Part shown: one piece after another, positions 1 to 4,864 of the stretch | How the letters are laid out: each line of letters begins with the position of its first letter | How positions within the stretch are numbered: position 1 is the stretch's first letter | Source: Nitrospira sp. | Lineage (GTDB): Bacteria; Nitrospirota; Nitrospiria; Nitrospirales; Nitrospiraceae | Direction of reading: 5' to 3' | Assembly (NCBI GenBank): GCA_025360665.1 | Contig: JANYBU010000329.1 | Coordinates: forward strand, 1 to 5,873 | DNA: 5,873 bases | Position numbers and translations under genes: made by a program | The notes under the pieces: model-generated | What the model was told of the DNA's origin: nothing | The model's input: the letters and a program-made list of their open reading frames with translations, nothing else | Database searches by the model: none

Positions 1-81
1 ATCATCAGTCTCCTCACTTGCCGGTCTGTGACCATGCGCCCTCCCGTGGTAGAGCGGAGAGCGTACAGGACCGGCGGTTAG
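1..81 (+). pseudogene. possible 3' end of an IstB-like transposition helper gene (partial)
   Basis: An open frame enters from the left edge and stops at TAG 79-81, giving 26 residues that end AYRTGG. The pattern RSVTM followed by ERRAYR loosely recalls the C-terminus of IstB, the AAA+ ATPase of IS21-family elements, which often ends in a short strand containing SYR. The frame closes about 60 bp before a probable element end with repeated transposase-binding-like motifs, which is where istB ends in IS21 elements. The match is short and from memory, and the reading could be chance. Confidence 0.25.
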
Positions 82-90
82 GAGGACGGA

Positions 91-136
91 CCCCACAGTT
101 CTAGTTGTCGTTACCCCGCAGTTCTAATTGTCGCTG
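91..136. repeat. two 23-bp direct repeats, likely transposase-binding repeats of an IS end
   Basis: Two adjacent 23-bp units, 91-113 and 114-136, match at 19 of 23 positions. Their shared core is CAGTTCTARTTGTCG. On the minus strand the sequence reads TGTTCAGCGACAATTAGAAC from 140 inward, so the array begins with TG and lies with its interior to the left. Tandem repeats just inside a TG-starting end are typical of IS21-like and TnsB/TniA-type elements. The family is inferred, but the repeat itself is plain in the sequence. Confidence 0.6.
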
Positions 137-137
137 A

Positions 138-242
138 ACAAATCCGAGTAACGCGTGGAGCGTGCACGTCAACCATGGCACCGTGCACACCACCAAGAAG
201 ACCCACAGCCACCAGGTCTGGTGTATCCGTGGTAAGCGTAAT
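138..242 (+). pseudogene. 3' remnant of a DGR target protein, carrying a variable-region (VR)-like sequence
   Basis: The frame from 138 reads NPSNAWSVHVNHGTVH and ends VWCIRGKRN. This is the skeleton of the C-type-lectin-like C-terminus (DUF1566/Lcl type) diversified by diversity-generating retroelements, whose template form reads like NAWNVNFNNGNVNNNN. Eleven codons here (AGC 159, CAC 165, CAT 174, ACC 180, CAC 186, ACC 189, ACC 192, ACC 201, CAC 204, AGC 207, CAC 210) are each one change from AAC or AAT. The change always falls at an adenine position, and the third base is intact. That is the signature of adenine-directed mutagenic retrohoming, so this is VR-like rather than template. Everything N-terminal to it is missing, apparently cut by the IS end at 140. 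Confidence 0.6.
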
Positions 243-610
243 GCCCCGCTGTGTTCGCTCGAGAATCTGTACCGTAGTATCTGCGCTATCGGCGGCAGAA
301 GCGGCACATACCCAGCACGTTCTTTGGTTTGAAGTGAAACTGGAGGAGAACTCGGTGAGGCTCCATTGAGGAGCTGGAAGGGAGCACCGACCATTCTTCT
401 CGCTCTTTCTGTTTCGTCGTCAAGCAGCCGAGGTTTCAGGAAATCTTCGCGGAGGATTTATGTGACCGCGTGGTGCATCATGTGTGAGTCACGGCACTGG
501 AAGGGGTCTGGGAACCCATCTTTCTCCATGACTCCTATGCCTGCCGGAAAGGCAAGGGGAGCCACAGACAGGCGATGGCAGCAGAATCGCTCGTCAACAA
601 TGTGGGCTAG
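243..610 (+). pseudogene. decayed, truncated reverse transcriptase, N-terminal part (DGR-type)
   Basis: Joining frames gives an RT N-terminus. SLENLYRS (to 278) shifts to YLRYRRQKRH (278-307), then to TQHVLWFEVKLEENSVRL (310-363), then to IEELEGSTDHSSRSFCFVVK and EIFAEDLCDRVVHHV (365-484). A TGA at 485-487 follows, then WEPIFLHDSYACRKGKGSH and further sequence to TAG 608-610. DRVVHH and DSYACRKGKGSH are hallmarks of the finger/palm region of bacterial RTs of the DGR and group-II-related type. There are three frameshifts and one internal stop. The catalytic YxDD motif is absent because the sequence is cut by the inverted-repeat element at 608. A normal DGR RT is over 300 residues, and only about 120 are represented. 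It is non-functional. The subfamily is inferred from the adjacent VR-like sequence. Confidence 0.75.
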
Positions 611-741
611 GAGCCTGTCCGAGTATTCAAAAATATGCCATTTCCAGGGATATTTGAACCTCTCACCGGAGTGTGATCGTTGATCCTGCGCCAAGTGTGC
701 ACGTAGAGATTTTGCGAAACCGATTACTCGGACAGCTCCTA
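608..741. mobile_element. MITE-like element with about 17-bp terminal inverted repeats and flanking TA
   Basis: The left end, TAGGAGCCTGTCCGAGTA (608-625), is the reverse complement of the right end (725-741) except for one extra C. TA sits at both outer edges, consistent with a TA target-site duplication as made by IS630/Tc1-mariner-type transposases. The interior of about 100 bp encodes no credible protein, so it would be non-autonomous. The left end provides the TAG that closes the RT remnant. The right end provides the TAG that ends the PilZ gene at 739. The ends are seen directly; the superfamily is inference. Confidence 0.6.
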
Positions 742-1197
742 AGGCAGCGATTTGAGATGTGGCCGTCGTAGGCTTGAATGGTCAACAAGGGCAAACAGGG
801 GAGGCCCACTTCTGAGTGTGGAGCGGTTCATATGCTTCCAGAGGAAATGGCGTAGCCGGGTCCGCTCTCGAGCCGTGACGCGAAGAAACTCGATTCCGTA
901 TTCGTGTTCCGCGACCCAGACCACCCGAACCTCCGAGATGAGAACCGGACGGGACGTTTCAGGGATTGTCAGGTAGAGATCCCAGAAGCTTCCTCTGAGC
1001 AACACCTGTGTGCTGCAGAGTTTGCACCCGCTCTCGGACAGGTCAAGGGCTACCCCATCGCCAATATGTTGGAAGCTATCTGTTGCTGAAAAGCGGACCA
1101 TGAGCTGAACAGGGACCCGCTGAGCCTCCCTGCGGTCAGCGGCCTGAACCGGGGGCTGGGTCGTCACTCGTTTGCCTGTCCGTCGTCGTCCGGTCAT
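739..1197 (-). CDS. PilZ-domain protein, fourth of four in tandem
   Basis: A 152-residue single PilZ domain, probably cytoplasmic, predicted to bind cyclic di-GMP. The RxxxR motif is R23-R27 within DRREAQRVP. The second motif is D52-x-S-x-x-G57 (DLSESG). The barrel strand ending VRVVWVAEHEYGIEFL and the closing RTRLRHFLW helix follow. There is no output domain, so it would act by binding a partner. The start at 1197 is supported by GGGAG at 1204-1208, six bases upstream. It lies 28 bp after the preceding PilZ gene and is probably last in the operon. Its C-terminal tail of about 25 residues beyond the helix is longer than in its neighbours. The stop codon lies in the terminal repeat of the element at 608-741, so the original end may have been altered by that insertion. 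The partner process (motility, exopolysaccharide or secretion) cannot be told. Confidence 0.85.
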   Translation of the reverse strand: MTGRRRTGKRVTTQPPVQAADRREAQRVPVQLMVRFSATDSFQHIGDGVALDLSESGCKLCSTQVLLRGSFWDLYLTIPETSRPVLISEVRVVWVAEHEYGIEFLRVTARERTRLRHFLWKHMNRSTLRSGPPLFALVDHSSLRRPHLKSLP

Positions 1198-1225
1198 GGG
1201 GTTCTCCCTGCAGCAAGCGGTCGAT

Positions 1226-1612
1226 CTAATCGGAATGCGCGAGATTCGAGCACAAGAAGTGACGGAGCCGGTTTCGTTCCCGTAGGTTCATCTTGAGGAT
1301 CTCGACTCCGAACCGACGTCCTGAGGTCCAAGCCACCCTGGTTTCCATCACGAACAGCGGGTCTTTTCCGTCTGGGAGGTAGAGAAAAATCGTGAGTTCC
1401 ATCCCCCGCATGACCTGGGTGTTGCCGCGAACTCCTAATCCGTAGTGAGAAAGATCCGTGACCATGCCATCGCCCATGAGGACCTCGCCGGAAGGTTCTT
1501 GGGCCGAGTACATCAACCCGAACTCTACCGGAGGCCGGGGGGCTTGCCTCCGATTAACCGCATCCGCCACAGACTGAAGCCCATTTGCTGATGCGACCTG
1601 TGCTCGTTTCAT
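1226..1612 (-). CDS. PilZ-domain protein, third of four in tandem
   Basis: A 128-residue single PilZ domain. The c-di-GMP-binding residues are R22-R26 (RRQAPR) and D53-x-S-x-x-G58 (DLSHYG). The barrel ends GRRFGVEIL and is followed by the RERNRLRHFL helix. The ATG at 1612 is chosen over an upstream ATG at 1786 because AAGGAGGT (1619-1626), a near-perfect Shine-Dalgarno, stands six bases before it. The longer reading would also overlap the preceding gene by over 140 bp and add unconserved sequence. It most resembles the second PilZ protein: both carry LMGDG, then V-T, then LS, the G, and a G-RGN motif. That points to a duplication. No transmembrane segment or signal is seen. The function beyond c-di-GMP sensing is unknown. 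Confidence 0.87.
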   Translation of the reverse strand: MKRAQVASANGLQSVADAVNRRQAPRPPVEFGLMYSAQEPSGEVLMGDGMVTDLSHYGLGVRGNTQVMRGMELTIFLYLPDGKDPLFVMETRVAWTSGRRFGVEILKMNLRERNRLRHFLCSNLAHSD

Positions 1613-1641
1613 GAAGGCACCTCCTTGTTCCTGCGATGGTC

Positions 1642-2040
1642 TCAGATGCCGCAGTCTCGGTCTGAGGGGGTAACGCGATCCCATAAGAAGAATCGCAGAT
1701 GATTCTGCTCCTCCAACTTCAGGGTCCCTAGCTCCACACCAAATCGACGTCCTGCAACCCAGGAGACTCGGCTCTTGGCAATGCACAGAGGCTCTCCCAC
1801 TCCAGGAAGGTCGACAAAGAGAGCCAGTTCCATGCCGGATTGGACCGATCGATTCCCGCGAATGCCGATCCCGCTCGCTGAGAGGTTGGTGACGACGCCG
1901 TCACCCATCAGCATCTGGCCAGAGTCCATGCCGGAATAGAGCAATGAGAAGATTGCCGGGGTACGGCTGCCATGCCGACGTTCGGATTGATTGGGGCGTT
2001 CAGCTACTGTGGTGACGGGAGCGGCGGTGTGACGACCCAT
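1642..2040 (-). CDS. PilZ-domain protein, second of four in tandem
   Basis: A 132-residue single PilZ domain. It has RxxxR at R22-R26 (ERRHGSR) and N52-x-S-x-x-G57 (NLSASG), the Asn variant of the second motif, which is still compatible with c-di-GMP binding. The core strand VSWVAGRRFGVELG and the final EEQNHLRFFLW helix fit the family. The start at 2040 has GGAGG at 2046-2050, five bases upstream. It begins 28 bp after the first PilZ gene stops and ends 29 bp before the third starts. This implies one transcript with separately initiated translation. The N-terminal 20 residues are probably a flexible lead-in, as in other short PilZ proteins. Confidence 0.87.
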   Translation of the reverse strand: MGRHTAAPVTTVAERPNQSERRHGSRTPAIFSLLYSGMDSGQMLMGDGVVTNLSASGIGIRGNRSVQSGMELALFVDLPGVGEPLCIAKSRVSWVAGRRFGVELGTLKLEEQNHLRFFLWDRVTPSDRDCGI

Positions 2041-2068
2041 GATTTCCTCCGCGACGTTGGATCGACGA

Positions 2069-2485
2069 TTAGACGATACGGAATGCCGTCCGATGATCGT
2101 CTAAGGACGACAGGCTGACATTTTTCAAGATAACGTCTTGCAGCCGCTTCCGTTCATCTGCTGACAGCTTGGGGAATTTGACGGCAAACGAGTCGCTGGC
2201 GATCCAGGAGACGATGACGTTGGTGAGGCACATGGGGGCCTGCCCATCCTCAAGGTAGAGGTGCAGGGTGAGGCTGCTTCCCAGCGAGCTCGTGGTCGCG
2301 CCCAAGATCTTGCAGCCAGTTTTGGAGAGGTCTTTCAGAGTTCCTTCTCCTGTGACGATTCGCGCGCCTTCCTCTCCAGAGTAGTTGATTCGGTAACGAA
2401 TCGGAGCTCGTTCGGCGTAGCGACGATCCAAGAGCGAATGAGCTTTCTGGTTGTTGATTTTGAGAACGGGGTGGCTCAGCTTCAT
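2069..2485 (-). CDS. PilZ-domain protein, first of four in tandem
   Basis: A 138-residue single PilZ domain. It has RxxxR at R22-R26 (DRRYAERAP) and D52-x-S-x-x-G57 (DLSKTG), so both ligand-binding motifs are intact. The strand IVSWIASDSFAVKFPKL and a final ERKRLQDVILKNV helix complete the domain. It is the most divergent of the four (SFAVKF where the others have FGVE or YGIE). The start at 2485 is supported by GAAGAGG at 2491-2497. As first gene of the minus-strand cluster its promoter should lie in 2498-2700; I saw no sigma-70 site there that I trust. The sequence suggests a soluble c-di-GMP receptor or adaptor. Confidence 0.87.
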   Translation of the reverse strand: MKLSHPVLKINNQKAHSLLDRRYAERAPIRYRINYSGEEGARIVTGEGTLKDLSKTGCKILGATTSSLGSSLTLHLYLEDGQAPMCLTNVIVSWIASDSFAVKFPKLSADERKRLQDVILKNVSLSSLDDHRTAFRIV

Positions 2486-2709
2486 CGGTGCCTCTTCACT
2501 GGTTCCGCCGCGGCTCCTCTGTCCCCTGCGACAGTTTGAGAATACCGCATCCAGAAACTTAGACCATCCCTCAAGAGAGGGGATTAAGGCCCCACCAGAA
2601 GGGGGGCGTTGGGCTCTGGGGCATGATTGGCGCGGGTTTCACGGAGATGGATAGGCTCACGCCTAGGAGGAGACAGCGAGGCCGATTGTGAGAGGGAGAA
2701 TACCGAAGG
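2486..2709. other. intergenic region upstream of the PilZ cluster; two small hairpins, no gene seen
   Basis: No reading frame with coding character is visible on either strand. Two short perfect stem-loops occur: CCCTC-AAGA-GAGGG (2568-2581) and TAGGC-TCAC-GCCTA (2652-2665). Neither is followed by a T-run on either strand, so they are not convincing intrinsic terminators. The first would lie in the leader or promoter region of the PilZ transcript. This should also be where the PilZ promoter is. Confidence 0.4.
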
Positions 2710-2867
2710 CTACTGGCGAATCTTGACCCAAGCTTTGAAAATCGGCACGGCTTCGATCGAATGGTGGCGGTCGATCAATTCTTGGACGATTTCAGTGGAG
2801 ATGGCCTTGATGAAGCGTCGGCCTCGTGGAAGCCTTTGAAGACTCGGAGCATGGCGACGTTGGTCAT
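2710..2867 (-). pseudogene. possible frameshifted small gene of unknown identity
   Basis: Two minus-strand frames show strong third-position G/C over adjoining stretches. The first runs from ATG 2867: MTNVAMLRVFKGFHEADA, to about 2814. The second runs from about 2823 to TAG 2710-2712: RRFIKAISTEIVQELIDRHH and on to FKAWVKIRQ. The second looks like an ordinary protein C-terminus with an amphipathic helix. A single frameshift near 2815-2823 would join them into a protein of about 52 residues. A second-frame ATG at 2877 could also start a 55-residue ORF, but no Shine-Dalgarno precedes it. I do not recognise the family. It may be a decayed gene, a small real gene, or chance. Confidence 0.3.
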
Positions 2868-2943
2868 GGCTGTGCATGAGGCGGGCCGCACTGCAGTTGT
2901 CTGCCGAATGTTTGGGGAAGGCCAGGCGGGAGGTGGGTGCCGG

Positions 2944-3465
2944 TTAAAACACGGTGGACGAATTACCCTCGGTGATTTTGCGGCGGAGTTCCTGGCTCTC
3001 GAAAAAGATGATGCCGCGATCGGTGCCGGTCTCGTATCGGAGGTTCACATCGGTCTCGAAGCCAGTCCAGCTAAAGAATTTGACGGGGCCGCCGGCGATC
3101 TGTCCCGGTGTGCGGTCGAGCGAGCCGTAGAGGGATTGGAGATAGACAAGAATCTGATCGTGGGTCGCCCTGCCTTGGTAACGGACGGTAACACGCGCGA
3201 ATTGGCCTTCGGAGGTCACAAATCGCATGGAGTCGACCCTCACCGGGCCAAGCGAAGGAGCGCCGGTTTTCAGTTCATAGGTTTGAGACTTACCGGTGTC
3301 TTCGACTTTGATGAAGGTGTCGGTTTCCGAAAATGTCGCGCCCCAGGGGATCCCTTCGAACCCGTTAGGATCATTCTGCATCGGCACGGCGAATGCCAGA
3401 TTGCCGGACAATATCAGCAAGCAGAAAACCTGCGTCAGGATGCTCAAAAAGGCCAGACTTCTCAC
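2944..3465 (-). CDS. small exported protein of unknown function, paralog of the next gene upstream
   Basis: A 173-residue protein from GTG 3465. Residues 1-26 form a signal peptide: Arg2, a hydrophobic core LAFLSILTQVFCLLILSG, and AFA before VPM, so cleavage falls after Ala26. The mature protein (about 147 residues) begins VPMQNDPNGF. It shares with its neighbour the WG near residue 42, VDSMRF, QFARVTVRYQG, a QIL-YL helix, PGQ, and a final RG-IF-S-L strand. This suggests a small periplasmic or secreted beta-rich domain; no catalytic motif is evident. The in-frame ATG at 3741 would add 92 residues of no coding character and overlap the upstream gene, so GTG 3465 is preferred, although its Shine-Dalgarno (GGGCGG) is poor and too close. 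The first ten codons (3465-3436) lie inside the inverted-repeat element at 3436-3692, so the present N-terminus is probably element-derived. Confidence 0.7.
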   Translation of the reverse strand: MRSLAFLSILTQVFCLLILSGNLAFAVPMQNDPNGFEGIPWGATFSETDTFIKVEDTGKSQTYELKTGAPSLGPVRVDSMRFVTSEGQFARVTVRYQGRATHDQILVYLQSLYGSLDRTPGQIAGGPVKFFSWTGFETDVNLRYETGTDRGIIFFESQELRRKITEGNSSTVF

Positions 3466-3692
3466 CCGCCCAACCCCGGCGCGCCGAGACGTGCCGTTCC
3501 ACGGGCAAGGCCGCAGCGAGTGAAGGCCCGAGGAGGTACAAACCGCACTTCGTGTGGGCCGTTCGTTAGTAGAATGGACTTTGGCGAACGGAAAATCCCC
3601 TCCAGCGTTTCCGACATCTGAGAGTTTTGGTTGGTACGTTGAGGGTCTGAACGATGCGAGAACGCTGCTGGCGGACTTTTTCAGCATCCTGC
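3436..3692. mobile_element. 257-bp inverted-repeat (MITE-like) intergenic element
   Basis: The left end, CAGGATGCTCAAAAAGGCC (3436-3454), and the reverse complement of 3673-3691, CAGGATGCTGAAAAAGTCC, match at 17 of 19 positions. More ragged inverted similarity continues inward: CGCAGCGAGTGAAGGCCCGA against the complement of the stretch at 3634-3665. The centre also holds CCGTTCG/CGAACGG (3559-3565 and 3585-3591). No protein is encoded. I associate this end sequence with a dispersed intergenic repeat of Nitrospira genomes, from memory and unchecked. It lies between the two exported-protein paralogs and overlaps the 5' end of the downstream one. No target-site duplication is obvious. Confidence 0.6.
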
Positions 3693-3712
3693 TAGAGAGA
3701 TGGCAAGGCATG

Positions 3713-4246
3713 TTACTCCGCTGAGTCAGTGATGCGGTCATTGAATCGAGGAGCGAGGGTGCGGCTGTCGATGAAAATATAGCCTCTCTCCGTGTTCGCG
3801 TGATAGGTCAAGCTGATCTCGGTATCGGTCCCGCGCCAATTATACTGCTGATTGAGGCCCCGCATCATCTGCCCGGGGATGCGCTCAAGGAAACCGAACT
3901 GTTGTTCCAGATAGGTGAGGATCTGTTTGTGCCGATCGTCACCCTGGTAGCGGATGGTTACGCGGGCGAATTGTTCATCGACCGACAAGAAGCGGACGCT
4001 GTCGACCGGGATTCCGGCATACGATGGCGGGCTATCCCTCAATTGGTATTCGTTCACATGTGGGCCTGCCCTGGTGACTTCCAAGTCCGGCCTGGTCGTC
4101 AGGGTGCCACCCCAGGTCATGCTCTGGAATCCGTTCGGATCGTTCACCATCGGCACCGCATGGGCGAGAAAGGGGCGGCTCATACAGAGTAGGAACCCCA
4201 GCAGGAGAAGGTGTCGGCCCGCATGATTTCTCTGCCGTCCGATCAT
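3713..4246 (-). CDS. small exported protein of unknown function
   Basis: A 177-residue protein with a clear signal peptide: basic N-region (GRQRNHAGRH, residues 3-12), hydrophobic core LLLLGFLLC, and AHA before VPM, giving cleavage after Ala30. The mature part starts VPMVNDPNGF. It shares with the downstream paralog the WG pair, PVDS-RF, EQFARVTIRYQG, the H-QIL-YL helix, PGQ, and the last strand RGYIFIDS. The fold is unknown to me. The repeated dp-GF, WG and YQG pattern recalls small periplasmic proteins seen in Nitrospirota and other deep-branching bacteria, but I assign no function. ATG 4246 has only a weak Shine-Dalgarno. It faces away from the phosphonate operon across a 120-bp intergenic region. 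The gene pair arose by duplication and was later separated by the element at 3436-3692. Confidence 0.8.
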   Translation of the reverse strand: MIGRQRNHAGRHLLLLGFLLCMSRPFLAHAVPMVNDPNGFQSMTWGGTLTTRPDLEVTRAGPHVNEYQLRDSPPSYAGIPVDSVRFLSVDEQFARVTIRYQGDDRHKQILTYLEQQFGFLERIPGQMMRGLNQQYNWRGTDTEISLTYHANTERGYIFIDSRTLAPRFNDRITDSAE

Positions 4247-4295
4247 GTCAGAACGCTACCATGGCCGATCATATGGCGCAACTCCCTCAGTTTTG

Positions 4296-4325
4296 TTGAG
4301 AAGGTCTCGAGGCATAGCTTATAAT
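4296..4325 (+). promoter_or_regulatory. sigma-70-type promoter of the phosphonate operon
   Basis: A -35 box TTGAGA (4296-4301), an 18-bp spacer and a perfect -10 TATAAT (4320-4325) predict a transcript start near 4332. The leader to the chosen ATG at 4367 would be about 35 nt and contains its Shine-Dalgarno. The alternative ATG at 4340 would have only about eight bases of leader and no ribosome site, which argues against it. Confidence 0.7.
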
Positions 4326-4366
4326 GCGCGCGTTTTTCCATGTACGTAGCGTCGAGGAACCGACAC

Positions 4367-4864
4367 ATGATTGAAAGCGATGCGTTCGTCCAAGCACTCC
4401 AAGATATTGGGGTGGATTTCTTTACGGGGGTCCCGGATTCGATCCTGGGCGGCATCATTGCCGAATTGATGGAGCGGCGCCTCTATACCCCGGCCGTTAG
4501 GGAAGATGAAGCGGTCGCCATGGCCGCCGGGGCCTATATGTCCGGCAAGGTCCCCGCCGTGCTCATGCAAAATTCGGGACTGGGTACGTCCCTGAACATC
4601 CTCATTTCGTTGAACGTGATTTACCGCCAGCCCTGTATTCTGATTGTGTCCTGGCGCGGCTATCAAGGCAAGGATGCGCCGGAGCATCTGGTGATGGGCG
4701 AGGTGATGACGCAGTTTCTCGACACGATGAAGATCCCCCATCGCACCCTGTCGGAAAAGACGGCGATTGAGGATTTGAAATGGCTGGCGGAGACGTTCAT
4801 GCAGCAGCGCACCCCCGTCGCCCTCTTGATTACGAAAGGTGTCGTGAAAGGGTTGCACCCATGA
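4367..4864 (+). CDS. aepY: phosphonopyruvate decarboxylase-like protein, alpha (PYR-domain) subunit
   Basis: A 165-residue thiamine-diphosphate PYR domain. With the beta subunit it would decarboxylate 3-phosphonopyruvate to phosphonoacetaldehyde and CO2 in the cytoplasm, the step that pulls the unfavourable PEP mutase reaction forward. FTGVPDS (19-25) is characteristic of Ppd. REDEAVAMAAG (45-55) carries the glutamate that activates the cofactor pyrimidine. QNSGLG (68-73) and SWRGYQGKDAPEH (95-107) match the Ppd substrate-side signature. Classical Ppd is one chain of about 370-400 residues; here it is split, as in the sulfopyruvate decarboxylase pair ComD/ComE, the main alternative identity. 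The AEP-transaminase-like gene downstream favours phosphonopyruvate. The start at 4367 is set by GAGGA at 4354-4358, eight bases upstream; an upstream ATG (4340) lacks a ribosome site. The stop overlaps the ATG of a 38-codon ORF (ATGA). Confidence 0.85.
   Translation: MIESDAFVQALQDIGVDFFTGVPDSILGGIIAELMERRLYTPAVREDEAVAMAAGAYMSGKVPAVLMQNSGLGTSLNILISLNVIYRQPCILIVSWRGYQGKDAPEHLVMGEVMTQFLDTMKIPHRTLSEKTAIEDLKWLAETFMQQRTPVALLITKGVVKGLHP

Larger units (their letters stand above)
1..140. mobile_element. probable terminus of an IS21-like insertion sequence (rest lies left of the window)
   Basis: This combines the possible IstB C-terminus (1-81), the paired 23-bp repeats (91-136) and the abrupt start of an unrelated protein-coding reading at about 138-141. 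The right boundary is set near 140, where the minus strand begins TGTTCAGCG. A TGA at 135-137 closes the downstream reading frame upstream of this point, as expected if the element interrupted a target gene there. No target-site duplication can be checked because the other end is outside the window. Confidence 0.4.

Noticed and set aside
91..136. CRISPR array or other regulatory iteron
   Set aside because: There are only two units, directly adjacent without spacers. The context fits an IS terminus better.
101..394. 97-codon minus-strand frame with a WWLWVFLVV hydrophobic stretch
   Set aside because: It is antisense to the VR-like sequence and RT remnant, which have specific motif support. 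The hydrophobic stretch is the complement of the VR codons.
1613..1786. N-terminal extension of the third PilZ protein to ATG 1786
   Set aside because: It overlaps the preceding PilZ gene by over 140 bp, while a near-perfect Shine-Dalgarno sits before ATG 1612.
2568..2665. Intrinsic terminators from the two small hairpins
   Set aside because: The stems are only 5 bp, and no T-run follows on either strand.
2761..3621. 286-codon plus-strand open frame
   Set aside because: It lies antisense to the exported-protein gene and the inverted-repeat element, which explain the sequence better. It has no ribosome site and no recognisable domain.
3466..3741. N-terminal extension of the exported protein to ATG 3741
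   Set aside because: The 92 extra residues are encoded by the intergenic element and overlap the upstream gene. A normal signal peptide starts at the GTG at 3465.
4243..4341. 32-codon minus-strand ORF overlapping the exported-protein start by ATGA
   Set aside because: It lies across the strong plus-strand promoter and has no family resemblance, so I treat it as chance, though a leader peptide cannot be excluded.
4340..4366. Upstream ATG for the decarboxylase alpha subunit
   Set aside because: It is only about eight bases from the predicted transcript start, without a ribosome site. The added nine residues do not look like the family N-terminus.
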